Below are positions 8,660 through 17,239 of a stretch of DNA of 40,886 nucleotides, piece by piece (position 1 is the first letter of the stretch; each line of letters begins with the position of its first letter). This DNA is from Bacteroidota bacterium (lineage in GTDB: Bacteria; Bacteroidota; Bacteroidia; 2-12-FULL-35-15), in contig JAQZBR010000003.1 of the NCBI GenBank assembly GCA_029237775.1, forward strand, positions 274,599 through 315,484, given 5' to 3'. The notes beneath the pieces were generated by a model. It was not told the origin of the DNA. It made no database searches and saw only the letters and a program-made list of their open reading frames with translations. A program made the position numbers and the translations under genes.

Positions 8660-11250
8660 AATTGACAGGGCAGTTTGAAGAACATTCCATTTCAGTCAAA
8701 AGGAAAAAAAGCAGAAATATTCTGCGTGTCCTTTTGCTGTTTGTTGTGATTTTAATATTTATCGGGATAGGTATTGCTAATCGTTTTATAAAAACAAAGG
8801 GATTTAATGGCTTGTATGATTTTGTTTCGACCTACGTCACCAATTATAAAAATGGTATCGGGGTTAAAGCGGAGAGCATTTCTATTGAGATAAAAGAAAA
8901 GGATTATAAAAAGCTTGAAAAGAACCGTGAGCAGGCAGTGCGAAGGGGAGTTATTATAAATGATATCGATGGAGATTACGTATCTGCAGAGATCACGTAT
9001 CTCGGCAAAAAGATCAGTGTTAAGTTACGACTGAAAGGTCATATGACAGATCATCTTCAGGACAATAAATGGTCATTCAGAATAAAGGTAAAAGAAAAGG
9101 ATGAAACCATTATGGGGATGAAGCGTTTTTCCATTCAACATCCCGGAACGAGAGGTTATTTGCAGGAATGGATCTATCATGAGGTGATGAAACGTGAAGG
9201 TGTAATAGCTTTGCGCTATAAATTCATAAATGTATATGTGAATGGAAGGGACTGGGGGATTTACGCATTGGAAGAGAACTTCGAAAATGAACTTATTGAA
9301 AATAATAAAAGGTTAAAAGGCCCGATCATAAGATTTAATCCGGACCTGTATTGGGTGAAGCGGCTGGAAGGGCTGCATGGTACAGCCCCTGTAGACGAAT
9401 TCGCATCCTACTATTCTGCGAATCCTGAAGCATATCGTGAAGATAAGGTTCTGAGTGATTCTTCTCAGAGGATCTATTATATGAAGGCAATTGGCCTGAT
9501 AGAAGGATTGAGAAAACGCGAAATTTCTGTGAGGTCTGCGTTTGACCTCGATATACTTGCGCGGTTCCACGCGGTTATTGATCTGGTGGGCGGTTTGCAT
9601 AGTATAGACTGGAGTGATATAAAATACTATTATAACCCGGTTACAACTAAGCTGGAACCTGTAGCGTATGAAAGTTTTACAGAACTGGGATCGAAGGAGA
9701 TATCAGCTGCTTATAAGTATGTTGTTCCGGATTCCGGAGCAAATTACAGGGATTGGCATACGATGATCTTCAGTGATCCGGATTTTTTTAAGTTATATAT
9801 TAAGCATTTGGAAAGGTTGTCACAACCGGAGTATCTGGATGGCTTTTTTAATAAAAACGATTCCGCATTAAAATCCAATCTCGCAATTCTGAACAAAGAG
9901 TTTGCATTCAAAAAATTTGACAAAACAAAGTATTATAAAAGGCAGCAGGCAATCGAAAAATGTTTGAATGCTCCGAAATCCGTCCACGCTTATCTTGAAA
10001 GCTGGAATGCAGATTCGATGGTAATTCAGGTGGGGGGCATCGATGCATTGCCGGTAAAGATACATTCGGTTAAATTTAATGGCAGAACATTGCTCCCTGG
10101 AAATGAAATTATAGTTCCCTCAAAACAATCGGGTGAGAATGTTGATTATAAACGCTATACTTTTTCCGGTAAGAATGGGAAAGCACTACCGGTACAAATA
10201 GATTCTCTGAAACTTACATACAGCATTCCCGGTGCCTCTGCAACCAAAGAGTGTGTTGTGTTTTTGATGCCGCATACTGACGAAACATTTGTACAGGATG
10301 ACCTTAAAAAAATGGAAGCCAACATCTCAGATTTTGATTTTTTACAAATTAACAACATCAATAAAACTATAATCATAAGTAGCGGCACTCATGTAATCAG
10401 TAAGAATCTTGTGATTCCTCCCGGATTTGTGGTGTCCGCCTTTCCGGCTGTTGTACTCGATTTCGTAAACGAAGCAGGGTTGATCTCTTATTCACCTCTG
10501 ATTATTACGGGAAGCGAAGAAGTACCTGTAGTTTTTATGTCATCAGATTCAACGTTCACCGGTTTAACATTGATCGGAAATAATGAGAAGTCCCTTCTAA
10601 AGTATATTGTTTTTAGAACTCTGCCTGAAGTTAAAAGTAAGCAGCGAAAGGATCAGGGCAGTCTTACATTTTATAATTCGGATATAACAATCGAGTCCTG
10701 CAGTTTCAGTAATTGCCGGGCGAAAAGCATAATTAATTGCATCCGGTCTCAATTTTCTATATCTGATTGTCTGTTCTACAAGTCAACGCATAATGCTGTA
10801 GATTTTGATTATTCAAACGGTTCGATATCACATTCAGCATTTGAAAATATCTCAAACAATGCAATTGGGTGCAGAACAGGAAACTTGTCGTTAGCATCGG
10901 TTTCTGTTATGAAAGTCAGAAAGGCTATAGCGGCAAAAAGCGGGTCTTATATTAAGGGGTCTGATATTACAATTTCCAACGCATTGGTTGCATTGAGTTC
11001 AGAAGATCTTTCCATAATAGAATTTTCAGATAAGGTTAGCATTACTGACAGTGAAATCGGAGTGACCGCATATAAAACCAAAGGGGGGGCAGGACATTCG
11101 CAGGTAAATATTAAAGGTTTGATTTTACAAAATGTAAAGAAAGATTTTATAAGGGAAGAAAAATCTTCCATAAAAATAAATGAAAAACAATCGGGAGAGA
11201 TAGTTAAAGATGTTGAATTATATCTGCAGAATGAAAAAAGCAAACAATAG
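8656..11250 (+). CDS. CotH-like protein fused to a parallel beta-helix domain
   Basis: 864 residues. A basic N-terminus is followed by one hydrophobic segment (about 23-42), consistent with a signal anchor and an exported body. A CotH-like domain spans about 70-400: KLRLKGHMTDHLQDNKWSF (123-141), FINVYVNGRDWGIYALEEN (190-208), HSIDWSDIKYYYNP (315-328) and LEPVAYES (333-340). The last motif takes the place of the DxD segment of canonical CotH and has E-S where Asp is usual, so activity is uncertain. Residues about 560-850 form an Asn/Ser-rich right-handed beta-helix with short repeats such as SDITIESCSFSNC and SISDCLFYKS. Beta-helices often bind or cleave polysaccharide. A G7 run lies at 11083-11089. 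Substrate unknown. Confidence 0.8.
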   Translation: MKLTGQFEEHSISVKRKKSRNILRVLLLFVVILIFIGIGIANRFIKTKGFNGLYDFVSTYVTNYKNGIGVKAESISIEIKEKDYKKLEKNREQAVRRGVIINDIDGDYVSAEITYLGKKISVKLRLKGHMTDHLQDNKWSFRIKVKEKDETIMGMKRFSIQHPGTRGYLQEWIYHEVMKREGVIALRYKFINVYVNGRDWGIYALEENFENELIENNKRLKGPIIRFNPDLYWVKRLEGLHGTAPVDEFASYYSANPEAYREDKVLSDSSQRIYYMKAIGLIEGLRKREISVRSAFDLDILARFHAVIDLVGGLHSIDWSDIKYYYNPVTTKLEPVAYESFTELGSKEISAAYKYVVPDSGANYRDWHTMIFSDPDFFKLYIKHLERLSQPEYLDGFFNKNDSALKSNLAILNKEFAFKKFDKTKYYKRQQAIEKCLNAPKSVHAYLESWNADSMVIQVGGIDALPVKIHSVKFNGRTLLPGNEIIVPSKQSGENVDYKRYTFSGKNGKALPVQIDSLKLTYSIPGASATKECVVFLMPHTDETFVQDDLKKMEANISDFDFLQINNINKTIIISSGTHVISKNLVIPPGFVVSAFPAVVLDFVNEAGLISYSPLIITGSEEVPVVFMSSDSTFTGLTLIGNNEKSLLKYIVFRTLPEVKSKQRKDQGSLTFYNSDITIESCSFSNCRAKSIINCIRSQFSISDCLFYKSTHNAVDFDYSNGSISHSAFENISNNAIGCRTGNLSLASVSVMKVRKAIAAKSGSYIKGSDITISNALVALSSEDLSIIEFSDKVSITDSEIGVTAYKTKGGAGHSQVNIKGLILQNVKKDFIREEKSSIKINEKQSGEIVKDVELYLQNEKSKQ

Positions 11251-12295
11251 AATTTTATTTCTCCTGCCTTTGTATATTCTTGGGTTCCTCTTTAAACAGG
11301 CATCTGCGCAACCATTTTCTCCTTTTAACGGGCTTGAAATTAAAGATACAAGCTCAAATTATTCCTTCACTATCAGCGGGCACTTTTATGGTGCATCTAC
11401 AAATGCATCAACGTTTCCAGCAAGTTCAATTCTGGCAAACATCGATACACTTAACGGTTTAAAACCTTTGTTTTTATTCTGTCTTGGTGATATGTTCATG
11501 GATGTGAATGATAATATAATATCAAATTACAAGAGATCTTTATTCGGTAAGTTGAAAATGCCATTGTTTAATTCGGTTGGCAATCACGATGTTTCGAATA
11601 ATAATATGTATGAAAAAGTTTTCGGGTCTACATACTATTATTTCAACAAAACGACTGAATTATTTATTGTTTTAAATACTGAGATAAATGATGGAAGTAT
11701 AAAAGATGCTCAGTTTGAAATGTTGCAAAAAGCATTGTTAAAGGCTAACGAATTTCAGGTCAGGAATATTTTCATTTTTTCGCACCGCCCTGTTTGGGCC
11801 GAACAGCATCCTGAGTATAGCAAGCTTTTTAGAGAGAATACGAGAACTGCATTGGGGAAGAATAACTATGTTGATGACATCGAGCCATTATTAAGTAAAT
11901 TGGCGTCTGAAAAGAATGTGTTTTGGATATCAGGTTCAATGGGAAATGGACCCGCTTCTTTCTTTTGGGATCGTGATAAAAGAACAAACATCAATTATAT
12001 GCAGACTGCGATCAGGGATTTACCCAGAGATGCGGTTCTTCAGGTGAATATAGTTAACGGTAATGTAAGATTTAAAGGTATCTCACTTACGGGCCAGAAC
12101 ATTGAGCCGATTGAATCTTATTCAGTGCAATACTGGCAGAAAACATTGCCTCCGGAGCAGAAATTTAATTATCGTCTTTTGCCTTTGATTATTTTTCAGA
12201 CGGTTAAGAGTAAGTCTTTCCTCTTCGGAATAGCTTTTTCATTATTCGTAATACTTATTGTTAAGCTGGTCCTTAGATGGAAAAGAAAAAAATAG
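11231..12295 (+). CDS. exported, C-terminally anchored metallophosphoesterase
   Basis: I choose the ATG at 11231 (354 residues, MKKANNRILFLLPLYILG) rather than the upstream ATG at 11210, because it begins a normal signal peptide ending near SAQ. It still overlaps the preceding gene by 20 bases. Calcineurin-like motifs are visible: SGHFYG near 45, FCLGDMFMDV near 85-94, SVGNHDVSN near 115, and FSHRPVW near 185. The first Asp of the usual DxH is absent (SGH). A single C-terminal hydrophobic helix followed by WKRKK (last about 30 residues) would anchor the protein in the inner membrane with the enzyme in the periplasm. A phosphatase next to two CotH proteins and a VTC protein suggests removal or trimming of phosphate. 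That is inference; the substrate is unknown. Confidence 0.8.
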   Translation: MKKANNRILFLLPLYILGFLFKQASAQPFSPFNGLEIKDTSSNYSFTISGHFYGASTNASTFPASSILANIDTLNGLKPLFLFCLGDMFMDVNDNIISNYKRSLFGKLKMPLFNSVGNHDVSNNNMYEKVFGSTYYYFNKTTELFIVLNTEINDGSIKDAQFEMLQKALLKANEFQVRNIFIFSHRPVWAEQHPEYSKLFRENTRTALGKNNYVDDIEPLLSKLASEKNVFWISGSMGNGPASFFWDRDKRTNINYMQTAIRDLPRDAVLQVNIVNGNVRFKGISLTGQNIEPIESYSVQYWQKTLPPEQKFNYRLLPLIIFQTVKSKSFLFGIAFSLFVILIVKLVLRWKRKK

Positions 12296-13323
12296 TCTTT
12301 TTATATACCGAGATAGCCGAATATTTTTTGGCTGGCTGCAGAGCATTGGTTGACAATAATGTTGAGCTGCATGTTGTAAGATATCCGGTAAATAAAGAGG
12401 CTCCTTTTCAATTCGAATTTCCTGAAAACATCAGTTTTTATGAGAAGGGTTCGATAGAAAACCTGTCAACTTTCATCTCTGGTATTTCTCCCGATGCTAT
12501 CATTTGCAGTGGATGGGTGGATAAGGATTATAAAAAAATATGTAAGCTTTATCGAAAAAGGATACCTGTTGTTTTAATTATAGATAATCAGTGGAAGGGG
12601 TCTTATAAGCAATACTTGCTTAAGCTCTTAAGTCCTTTTGTTATCGGTAATTCATATACGCACGCATTCGTTCCGGGAATTCTTCAATATCAATATGCGA
12701 GGAAACTGGGATTTGCGAAAGGAAATATCCTGAGTGGTTTTTATACTGCCGATGTGGATTATTTCCGCAGCTTATATGAGGTAAATAGGCCCCGTAAATC
12801 CACTGACTTCCCTAAAAAATTCTTATATGTTGGCAGATATTATGGTTTTAAAGGCATTACCGATCTATGGCAGGCATTTATTGAGATGCAGAATGAAATG
12901 CCGAATGAGTGGGAATTATGGTGTTTAGGGACCGGTGACGTTAAACCAATCGAGCATTCTAAAATCAGACATTTTGGTTTTGTACAACCCAAACAGTTGG
13001 CTAACTTTATTGGACAGACAGGCGTCTTTGTATTGCCGAGCCATTTTGAGCCCTGGGGAGTTGTAGTTCATGAATTCGCGGCTTCAGGATTTCCGATTAT
13101 ATGCAGCGATGAGGTTGGAGCAAGAACTGCATTCGTAGAGGATAATGTTAATGGGTTTGTATTTGCTTCTTCGGATGTTGACGATTTAAAGAGGGTTTTA
13201 AAAACCGTGGTTTCAATGAATGATCGGGAACTGATAAAGATGGCCGATAAAAGCTCTCAAAAGGCGCTGGACATCACTCCCAAAAAATGGGCAGGAACAA
13301 TTATGAAATTGTTCCAAAAATAA
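12277..13323 (+). CDS. glycosyltransferase family 4
   Basis: 348 residues, GT-B fold. The C-terminal donor domain is clear: KFLYVGRYYGFKGITDLWQAF near 185, LWCLGTGD near 210, VLPSHFEPWGVVVHEFAASG (E-x7-E near 250-265) and SDEVGARTAFVEDNVNGFVF. The N-terminal acceptor domain is less typical, starting VFLYTEIAEYFLAGC. It lacks membrane segments and is presumably peripheral to the inner membrane. The start lies inside the metallophosphoesterase gene (19-base overlap), and the deacetylase gene follows after 6 bases, so the transcript is continuous. Donor sugar and linkage cannot be deduced. Confidence 0.86.
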   Translation: MEKKKIVFLYTEIAEYFLAGCRALVDNNVELHVVRYPVNKEAPFQFEFPENISFYEKGSIENLSTFISGISPDAIICSGWVDKDYKKICKLYRKRIPVVLIIDNQWKGSYKQYLLKLLSPFVIGNSYTHAFVPGILQYQYARKLGFAKGNILSGFYTADVDYFRSLYEVNRPRKSTDFPKKFLYVGRYYGFKGITDLWQAFIEMQNEMPNEWELWCLGTGDVKPIEHSKIRHFGFVQPKQLANFIGQTGVFVLPSHFEPWGVVVHEFAASGFPIICSDEVGARTAFVEDNVNGFVFASSDVDDLKRVLKTVVSMNDRELIKMADKSSQKALDITPKKWAGTIMKLFQK

Positions 13324-13329
13324 ATTGAA

Positions 13330-14223
13330 ATGGAAAAAGAATCACAGAGGTTTACCGATACATACAAGGAAGTGAAATTGCTTAACCCTCCATCTCTCAG
13401 GTCCTTTATGAGGGATAAGGCGTTAGATCTGCTTTCATACCGGGATAGGTTTCGAGGGCTTGAGACAGAGCTGAAAAAGCCCCGCATACAATTCATCTAC
13501 CTTCATCACATGTTTAGGGACGAGTTAACAAACTTTGAGAAATTGATGGATCAGCTCAGTAAACATCATGAATTTATATCTTTCAGCGAAGCCGTTGAAA
13601 AGATCGTTACGGGAACCATTGATAAGCCTTATATTTCCATAAGTTCAGATGATGGTTTTAAAAACAATCTCCTTGCTCTCGACATACTCAAAGATTATAA
13701 TGCAAAAGCTTGCTTTTTTGTTAATACCGATATAGTAAATGAATCTGATTTTAATACATTAAAAAAATACTGCGCTGAAAAACTAAATTTTCCGCCCGTT
13801 GAATTTTTGACATGGAAAGAGGTTGAAAAAATACAGGCGGATGGCCACGAGATAGGTTCTCATACGCGGTCACATGAAAGAATATCAGAGCTTTCGAATC
13901 AGGAGATCACAGACAATATTGAAAAAACTTCCATCGTATTAAAAAAATACTGCGGTGAAGCAAAGCATTTTGCATTTCCGTATGGACGGTTCACCGATTT
14001 TAATCACTCAGGAAGAGAAGCTGTATTCAGGGCAGGCTTTATTTCATGCTCCAGCGCAGAACGGGGCTGTCATATCAACGGGCCTAAAATTTCACATAAT
14101 GAACTATGTATCAGACGTGATCATATGATTCTCGATTGGAACATAGACCATATTTTATATTTTATAGCAAAGAACTCACGGAACTCTTCTCCTGATAATA
14201 ATTTATTCCCTCTGACTCTATGA
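13330..14223 (+). CDS. polysaccharide deacetylase (NodB-type, CE4)
   Basis: 297 residues. Metal-dependent deacetylase that removes N- or O-acetyl groups from a sugar (family knowledge). Motif 1 appears as SSDDGF at 105-110, with the catalytic Asp at 107 and the metal Asp at 108, in place of the usual TFDDG. Motif 2 is GSHTRSH at 176-182, with His178 and His182. AFPYGRF near 218 matches the later conserved stretch. There is no signal peptide, so the enzyme is predicted to be cytoplasmic and would act on a nucleotide- or lipid-linked intermediate rather than on finished polymer. It overlaps the formyltransferase start by four bases (14220-14223), which suggests a deacetylate-then-formylate sequence, an inference from gene order. 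Confidence 0.85.
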   Translation: MEKESQRFTDTYKEVKLLNPPSLRSFMRDKALDLLSYRDRFRGLETELKKPRIQFIYLHHMFRDELTNFEKLMDQLSKHHEFISFSEAVEKIVTGTIDKPYISISSDDGFKNNLLALDILKDYNAKACFFVNTDIVNESDFNTLKKYCAEKLNFPPVEFLTWKEVEKIQADGHEIGSHTRSHERISELSNQEITDNIEKTSIVLKKYCGEAKHFAFPYGRFTDFNHSGREAVFRAGFISCSSAERGCHINGPKISHNELCIRRDHMILDWNIDHILYFIAKNSRNSSPDNNLFPLTL

Positions 14224-15005
14224 ATGTGGTTTTAATCTCCAGTTCTTGGAAAGGCACTTTAGCACATCATTTGCCTTGTCTGATCAATGGAAGCAATTTT
14301 AGGATCAGTACCGTTATCATCAATGAGGGAGTTGCTCTGAGGAAAAAAAATGTTTTAAAGAAAAAGCTTTTTAAAACTTTGAAGATAGGATTCCTGGGTG
14401 CGTTAAACGGGATAAGGATCAGAAAGTGGTTTCATCAGAATGTCGAAAAATATATTACCCTGGCTGATGTCAGGTCTTTATGTGAAAAGCAGGGCATCAG
14501 ATTAGTTGTTGTAAATGGCATTAACAGCAACGAGACAAAAAGCATATTAAGAGAAGTTAATCCTGATTTAGCGGTTAGTCTCGGCAACGGATACATCGCT
14601 AAAAGTGTATTCTCGATTCCCAAATACGGGATGATAAATATTCATCATGAACTTTTACCGGAATATCAAAATGCACAGAGTGTAATTTGGCAATTATATA
14701 ATGGATCTAACGAAACCGGATTCACTATCCATAAGATTAATGAGCGTATAGATGCCGGTGAGATCTTATATAGAAAAAGGATTAAAATAGAGGTCAGGGA
14801 TACACTTTCGGACACCGTTTCCTTTACAATTTCTAAAGTCCTCGATGCTTCTGCTAACGCCTTAAAAACTATCCTGGAGAAATTTCCGGAATACTATAAA
14901 GATGCAGTCCCGCAAGGGGAAGGACGTAATTATACGACTCCAAGCCTTTCTCAGTTTATCAGAATTTACTTAAACTTTCGTCAGCTCAAAAAAACACCTG
15001 AATAG
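14220..15005 (+). CDS. sugar N-formyltransferase-like protein (formyl_trans_N fold)
   Basis: 261 residues. Shares the N10-formyltetrahydrofolate-dependent formyltransferase fold. The catalytic triad is visible as N140 and H142 in MINIHHELLPEY and D178 in ERIDAGEIL; the 38-residue spacing from Asn to Asp equals that of methionyl-tRNA formyltransferase (N106 to D144). The protein is shorter than Fmt and sits in a glycan locus, so an amino-sugar acceptor is more likely than Met-tRNA. Sugar formyltransferases make N-formylated 4-amino-4,6-dideoxyhexoses (family knowledge), and a WecE-like aminotransferase is encoded two genes downstream. A 128-base gap with a candidate promoter follows. Confidence 0.8.
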   Translation: MNVVLISSSWKGTLAHHLPCLINGSNFRISTVIINEGVALRKKNVLKKKLFKTLKIGFLGALNGIRIRKWFHQNVEKYITLADVRSLCEKQGIRLVVVNGINSNETKSILREVNPDLAVSLGNGYIAKSVFSIPKYGMINIHHELLPEYQNAQSVIWQLYNGSNETGFTIHKINERIDAGEILYRKRIKIEVRDTLSDTVSFTISKVLDASANALKTILEKFPEYYKDAVPQGEGRNYTTPSLSQFIRIYLNFRQLKKTPE

Positions 15006-15020
15006 GGAAGTTACTCCCGC

Positions 15021-15051
15021 TTTGCAGAGAATATTTAAATGGTTATATTTA
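15021..15051 (+). promoter_or_regulatory. candidate promoter TTTG-N19-TATATTTA before the epimerase gene
   Basis: TTTG at 15021-15024 is followed after 19 bases by TATATTTA at 15044-15051. This matches the Bacteroidota -33/-7 layout with one mismatch in the -7 box (A for final G). It lies in the longest intergenic gap of the glycan locus (15006-15133) and would give a leader of about 75 bases. The rest of the gap shows no clear terminator or conserved RNA. Confidence 0.35.
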
Positions 15052-15133
15052 CAAGTCGGGTTATATAAATACATTGAAAAATGTGCTGGAACTCTTAAAT
15101 ATATCCTATGGCCCAAAAACTTAAATCGGTTTT

Positions 15134-16084
15134 ATGAACAGAATATTGATCACGGGTGGTGCCGGAAATATTGGAAGCGCTATCGTTGAAAAACTAATCA
15201 CTAAAGCAGAGAATTATGTAGTGATAGTTGATGATCTGTCCACAGGCTTTTTATCAAAGCTTCCTAAAATTCAAAATGAGCGGTGGGAATTTATCAAAGC
15301 GGATGTCAATGATTTCAAAGAAATTGCGCCTATAATGATGTCTCATAAGTTTGATTATGTGTTTCATTTCGCTGCTGTGGTTGGCGTAGCGCGCACCCAG
15401 GAAAATCCTGTTAAAGTGTTGAGAGATATAGATGGTATCAGGAATATTCTGGACCTGTCGAAAAACACTTCCGTTAAACGGGTATTCTTTTCTTCTTCTT
15501 CAGAAGTTTATGGTGAACCTGTAGTGCTTCCACAGCATGAAGAAACAACCCCGTTAAATTCAAGGGTGCCTTATGCTGTTGTTAAAAATGTAGGGGAATC
15601 CTTTTGTAAAAGTTATTATCAGGAATATAAGCTGAATTATACAATTTTTAGATTCTTCAATACTTACGGACCCAGCCAAAGCACCGACTTTGTCGTTGCC
15701 AGATTTCTTGCCGCAGCTCTTAAGAATGAGGATATTACAATTTATGGAGATGGGATGCAAACGCGAACCTTCACCTATGTTGATGATACAGTTGATACTT
15801 GCCTGAACTGTTTGTATAATAACCAGCAGGTAAACGATGTGATCAATATCGGGAATGATCAGTTGTGCACCATTTTGGAACTGGCTCAACTTATAATCAG
15901 CCTCACAAAGTCCTCATCAAAGATCATTCATCTTCCCCCTTTGAAAGAAGGTGACATGACCCGGAGGCAACCGGATAATGCGAAGATGAGAGAAATTCTC
16001 GGCAGACCCCTGGTTACTCTTGAAGACGGACTTCAGAAAATGATTTCTTCATCTCACTTTCTTTCTTCAATCGGATTGCAATGA
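15134..16084 (+). CDS. NAD-dependent epimerase/dehydratase (extended SDR)
   Basis: 316 residues. Nucleotide-sugar epimerase or dehydratase acting in the cytoplasm. The Rossmann motif TGGAGNIG lies at 7-14, VVDDLSTG-like adenosine-binding residues at 31-38, the Ser cluster SSSSEVYG at 120-127 and the catalytic Tyr147/Lys151 pair in YAVVK. RFFNTYGPSQ near 167 and YGDGMQTRTFTYVDD near 198 resemble the UDP-glucuronate decarboxylase and GalE-like groups. The exact reaction cannot be fixed. The gene overlaps the aminotransferase start by four bases, so both may serve one sugar pathway. Length is typical for the family. Confidence 0.85.
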   Translation: MNRILITGGAGNIGSAIVEKLITKAENYVVIVDDLSTGFLSKLPKIQNERWEFIKADVNDFKEIAPIMMSHKFDYVFHFAAVVGVARTQENPVKVLRDIDGIRNILDLSKNTSVKRVFFSSSSEVYGEPVVLPQHEETTPLNSRVPYAVVKNVGESFCKSYYQEYKLNYTIFRFFNTYGPSQSTDFVVARFLAAALKNEDITIYGDGMQTRTFTYVDDTVDTCLNCLYNNQQVNDVINIGNDQLCTILELAQLIISLTKSSSKIIHLPPLKEGDMTRRQPDNAKMREILGRPLVTLEDGLQKMISSSHFLSSIGLQ

Positions 16085-17220
16085 TTCCTTTTAATAAACC
16101 TTATTATTCAGGCAATGAGCTCTCTCTGATCTCTGAGGTCATGGAAACACGCATCCTCACCGGGGACACCGAACCCATAAAAAGGTGCGAATCATTACTC
16201 GAAAATAAATACGGTTTTAAAAAAGTTTACCTGACAAACTCCTGTACAATGGCCCTTGAGATGGCCGCTGTAATTTTGGAAATTAAGGCAGGTGATGAGG
16301 TAATCATCCCTGCTTATACTTATGTGTCAACTGCAAATGCATTTGCACTTAGAGGTGCAAAGCTCGTATTTGCAGACAGTAAAAAGGATCAGCCGAACAT
16401 TGATGAGGATCAGCTGGAATCTTTAATAACGCCTCATACAAAAGTGATAGTAGTAATGCACTACGCTGGCATTTCCTGCAATATGAACAAGATTCTGGAA
16501 ATTGCAAAGCGCCATAATTTATTTGTAGTGGAGGATGCTGCGCAATGTATCGATGCTTATTATAAAAACACGCCTTTAGGATCGATAGGTGATATAGGAT
16601 GTTTTTCATTCCACGAAACAAAAAACATTCATTGCGGTGAAGGTGGATTCATTTCTATAAATAATCCTGGCCTCATACGTAAAACTGAAATTGTAAGAAA
16701 CAAAGGGACTAACCGCACTGATTTTATAAAGGGGGAGGTCAATAAATATGAATGGATGGGACTGGGATTTTCGGCAATACCATCAAGTATCAGTGCAGCT
16801 TTTCTATTGGCTCAACTTCAGAAAATAGATGAGGTACAGGAAAAAAGAAGGGCCATCTGGGAACTTTATTATCAAAGATTTTCTTCATCTGCTGCAGGTG
16901 CTGCTTTTAAGCTTCCGGTAATTCCTGCGGATGCAAAAGCAAATGCACATTTGTTTTTTCTGATTTGCAATGATGAATCTGAAAGGAATGAACTGATTGA
17001 GTATCTGAAATTGAATGGAATCCAGGCGGTATTTCATTATCAGTCTTTGGAAATTAGCCCTTACTATAAAAGCAGAATCCCTCGGGCAGAGAATGCTCAA
17101 CGATTAAGCGAGTGTCTGTTACGTTTGCCACTTTATTTTGACCTCTCTGTTAAAGAGGCTGGCTTCATAGCCGACAAAGTGCTTGAGTTCTATTCTGAAA
17201 GGTTAAAAAAAAATATTTAA
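16081..17220 (+). CDS. wecE: dTDP-4-keto-6-deoxyhexose aminotransferase, WecE/RffA-like (DegT/DnrJ/EryC1/StrS)
   Basis: 379 residues, close along its length to WecE, the PLP enzyme that converts dTDP-4-keto-6-deoxyglucose to dTDP-4-amino-4,6-dideoxygalactose (family knowledge). Shared stretches are MIPFNKP at the start, LTNSCTMALEMAA (51-63), GDEVIIPAYTYVSTANAF (71-88), VVEDAAQ (149-155), and GCFSFHETKNIHCGEGG (173-189), whose K181 is the PLP lysine. RNKGTNR and VFHYQSLEISP also match. WecE requires a dTDP-keto sugar from RmlA/RmlB, and neither is in this window. It overlaps the epimerase gene by four bases and precedes the asparagine-synthase gene by 19. A related 4- or 3-aminotransferase specificity cannot be excluded. 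Confidence 0.83.
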   Translation: MIPFNKPYYSGNELSLISEVMETRILTGDTEPIKRCESLLENKYGFKKVYLTNSCTMALEMAAVILEIKAGDEVIIPAYTYVSTANAFALRGAKLVFADSKKDQPNIDEDQLESLITPHTKVIVVMHYAGISCNMNKILEIAKRHNLFVVEDAAQCIDAYYKNTPLGSIGDIGCFSFHETKNIHCGEGGFISINNPGLIRKTEIVRNKGTNRTDFIKGEVNKYEWMGLGFSAIPSSISAAFLLAQLQKIDEVQEKRRAIWELYYQRFSSSAAGAAFKLPVIPADAKANAHLFFLICNDESERNELIEYLKLNGIQAVFHYQSLEISPYYKSRIPRAENAQRLSECLLRLPLYFDLSVKEAGFIADKVLEFYSERLKKNI

Positions 17221-17239
17221 AGATTTTATCGGTTATCGA

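Noticed and set aside
11210-11230. Earlier ATG for the metallophosphoesterase
   Set aside because: Adds seven residues before a normal signal peptide and lengthens the overlap with the CotH gene; ATG at 11231 is simpler.
15560-15889. 109-residue - strand open frame opposite the epimerase gene
   Set aside because: Complement of a well-supported coding region without promoter or recognisable protein features; the same holds for the other long antisense frames.
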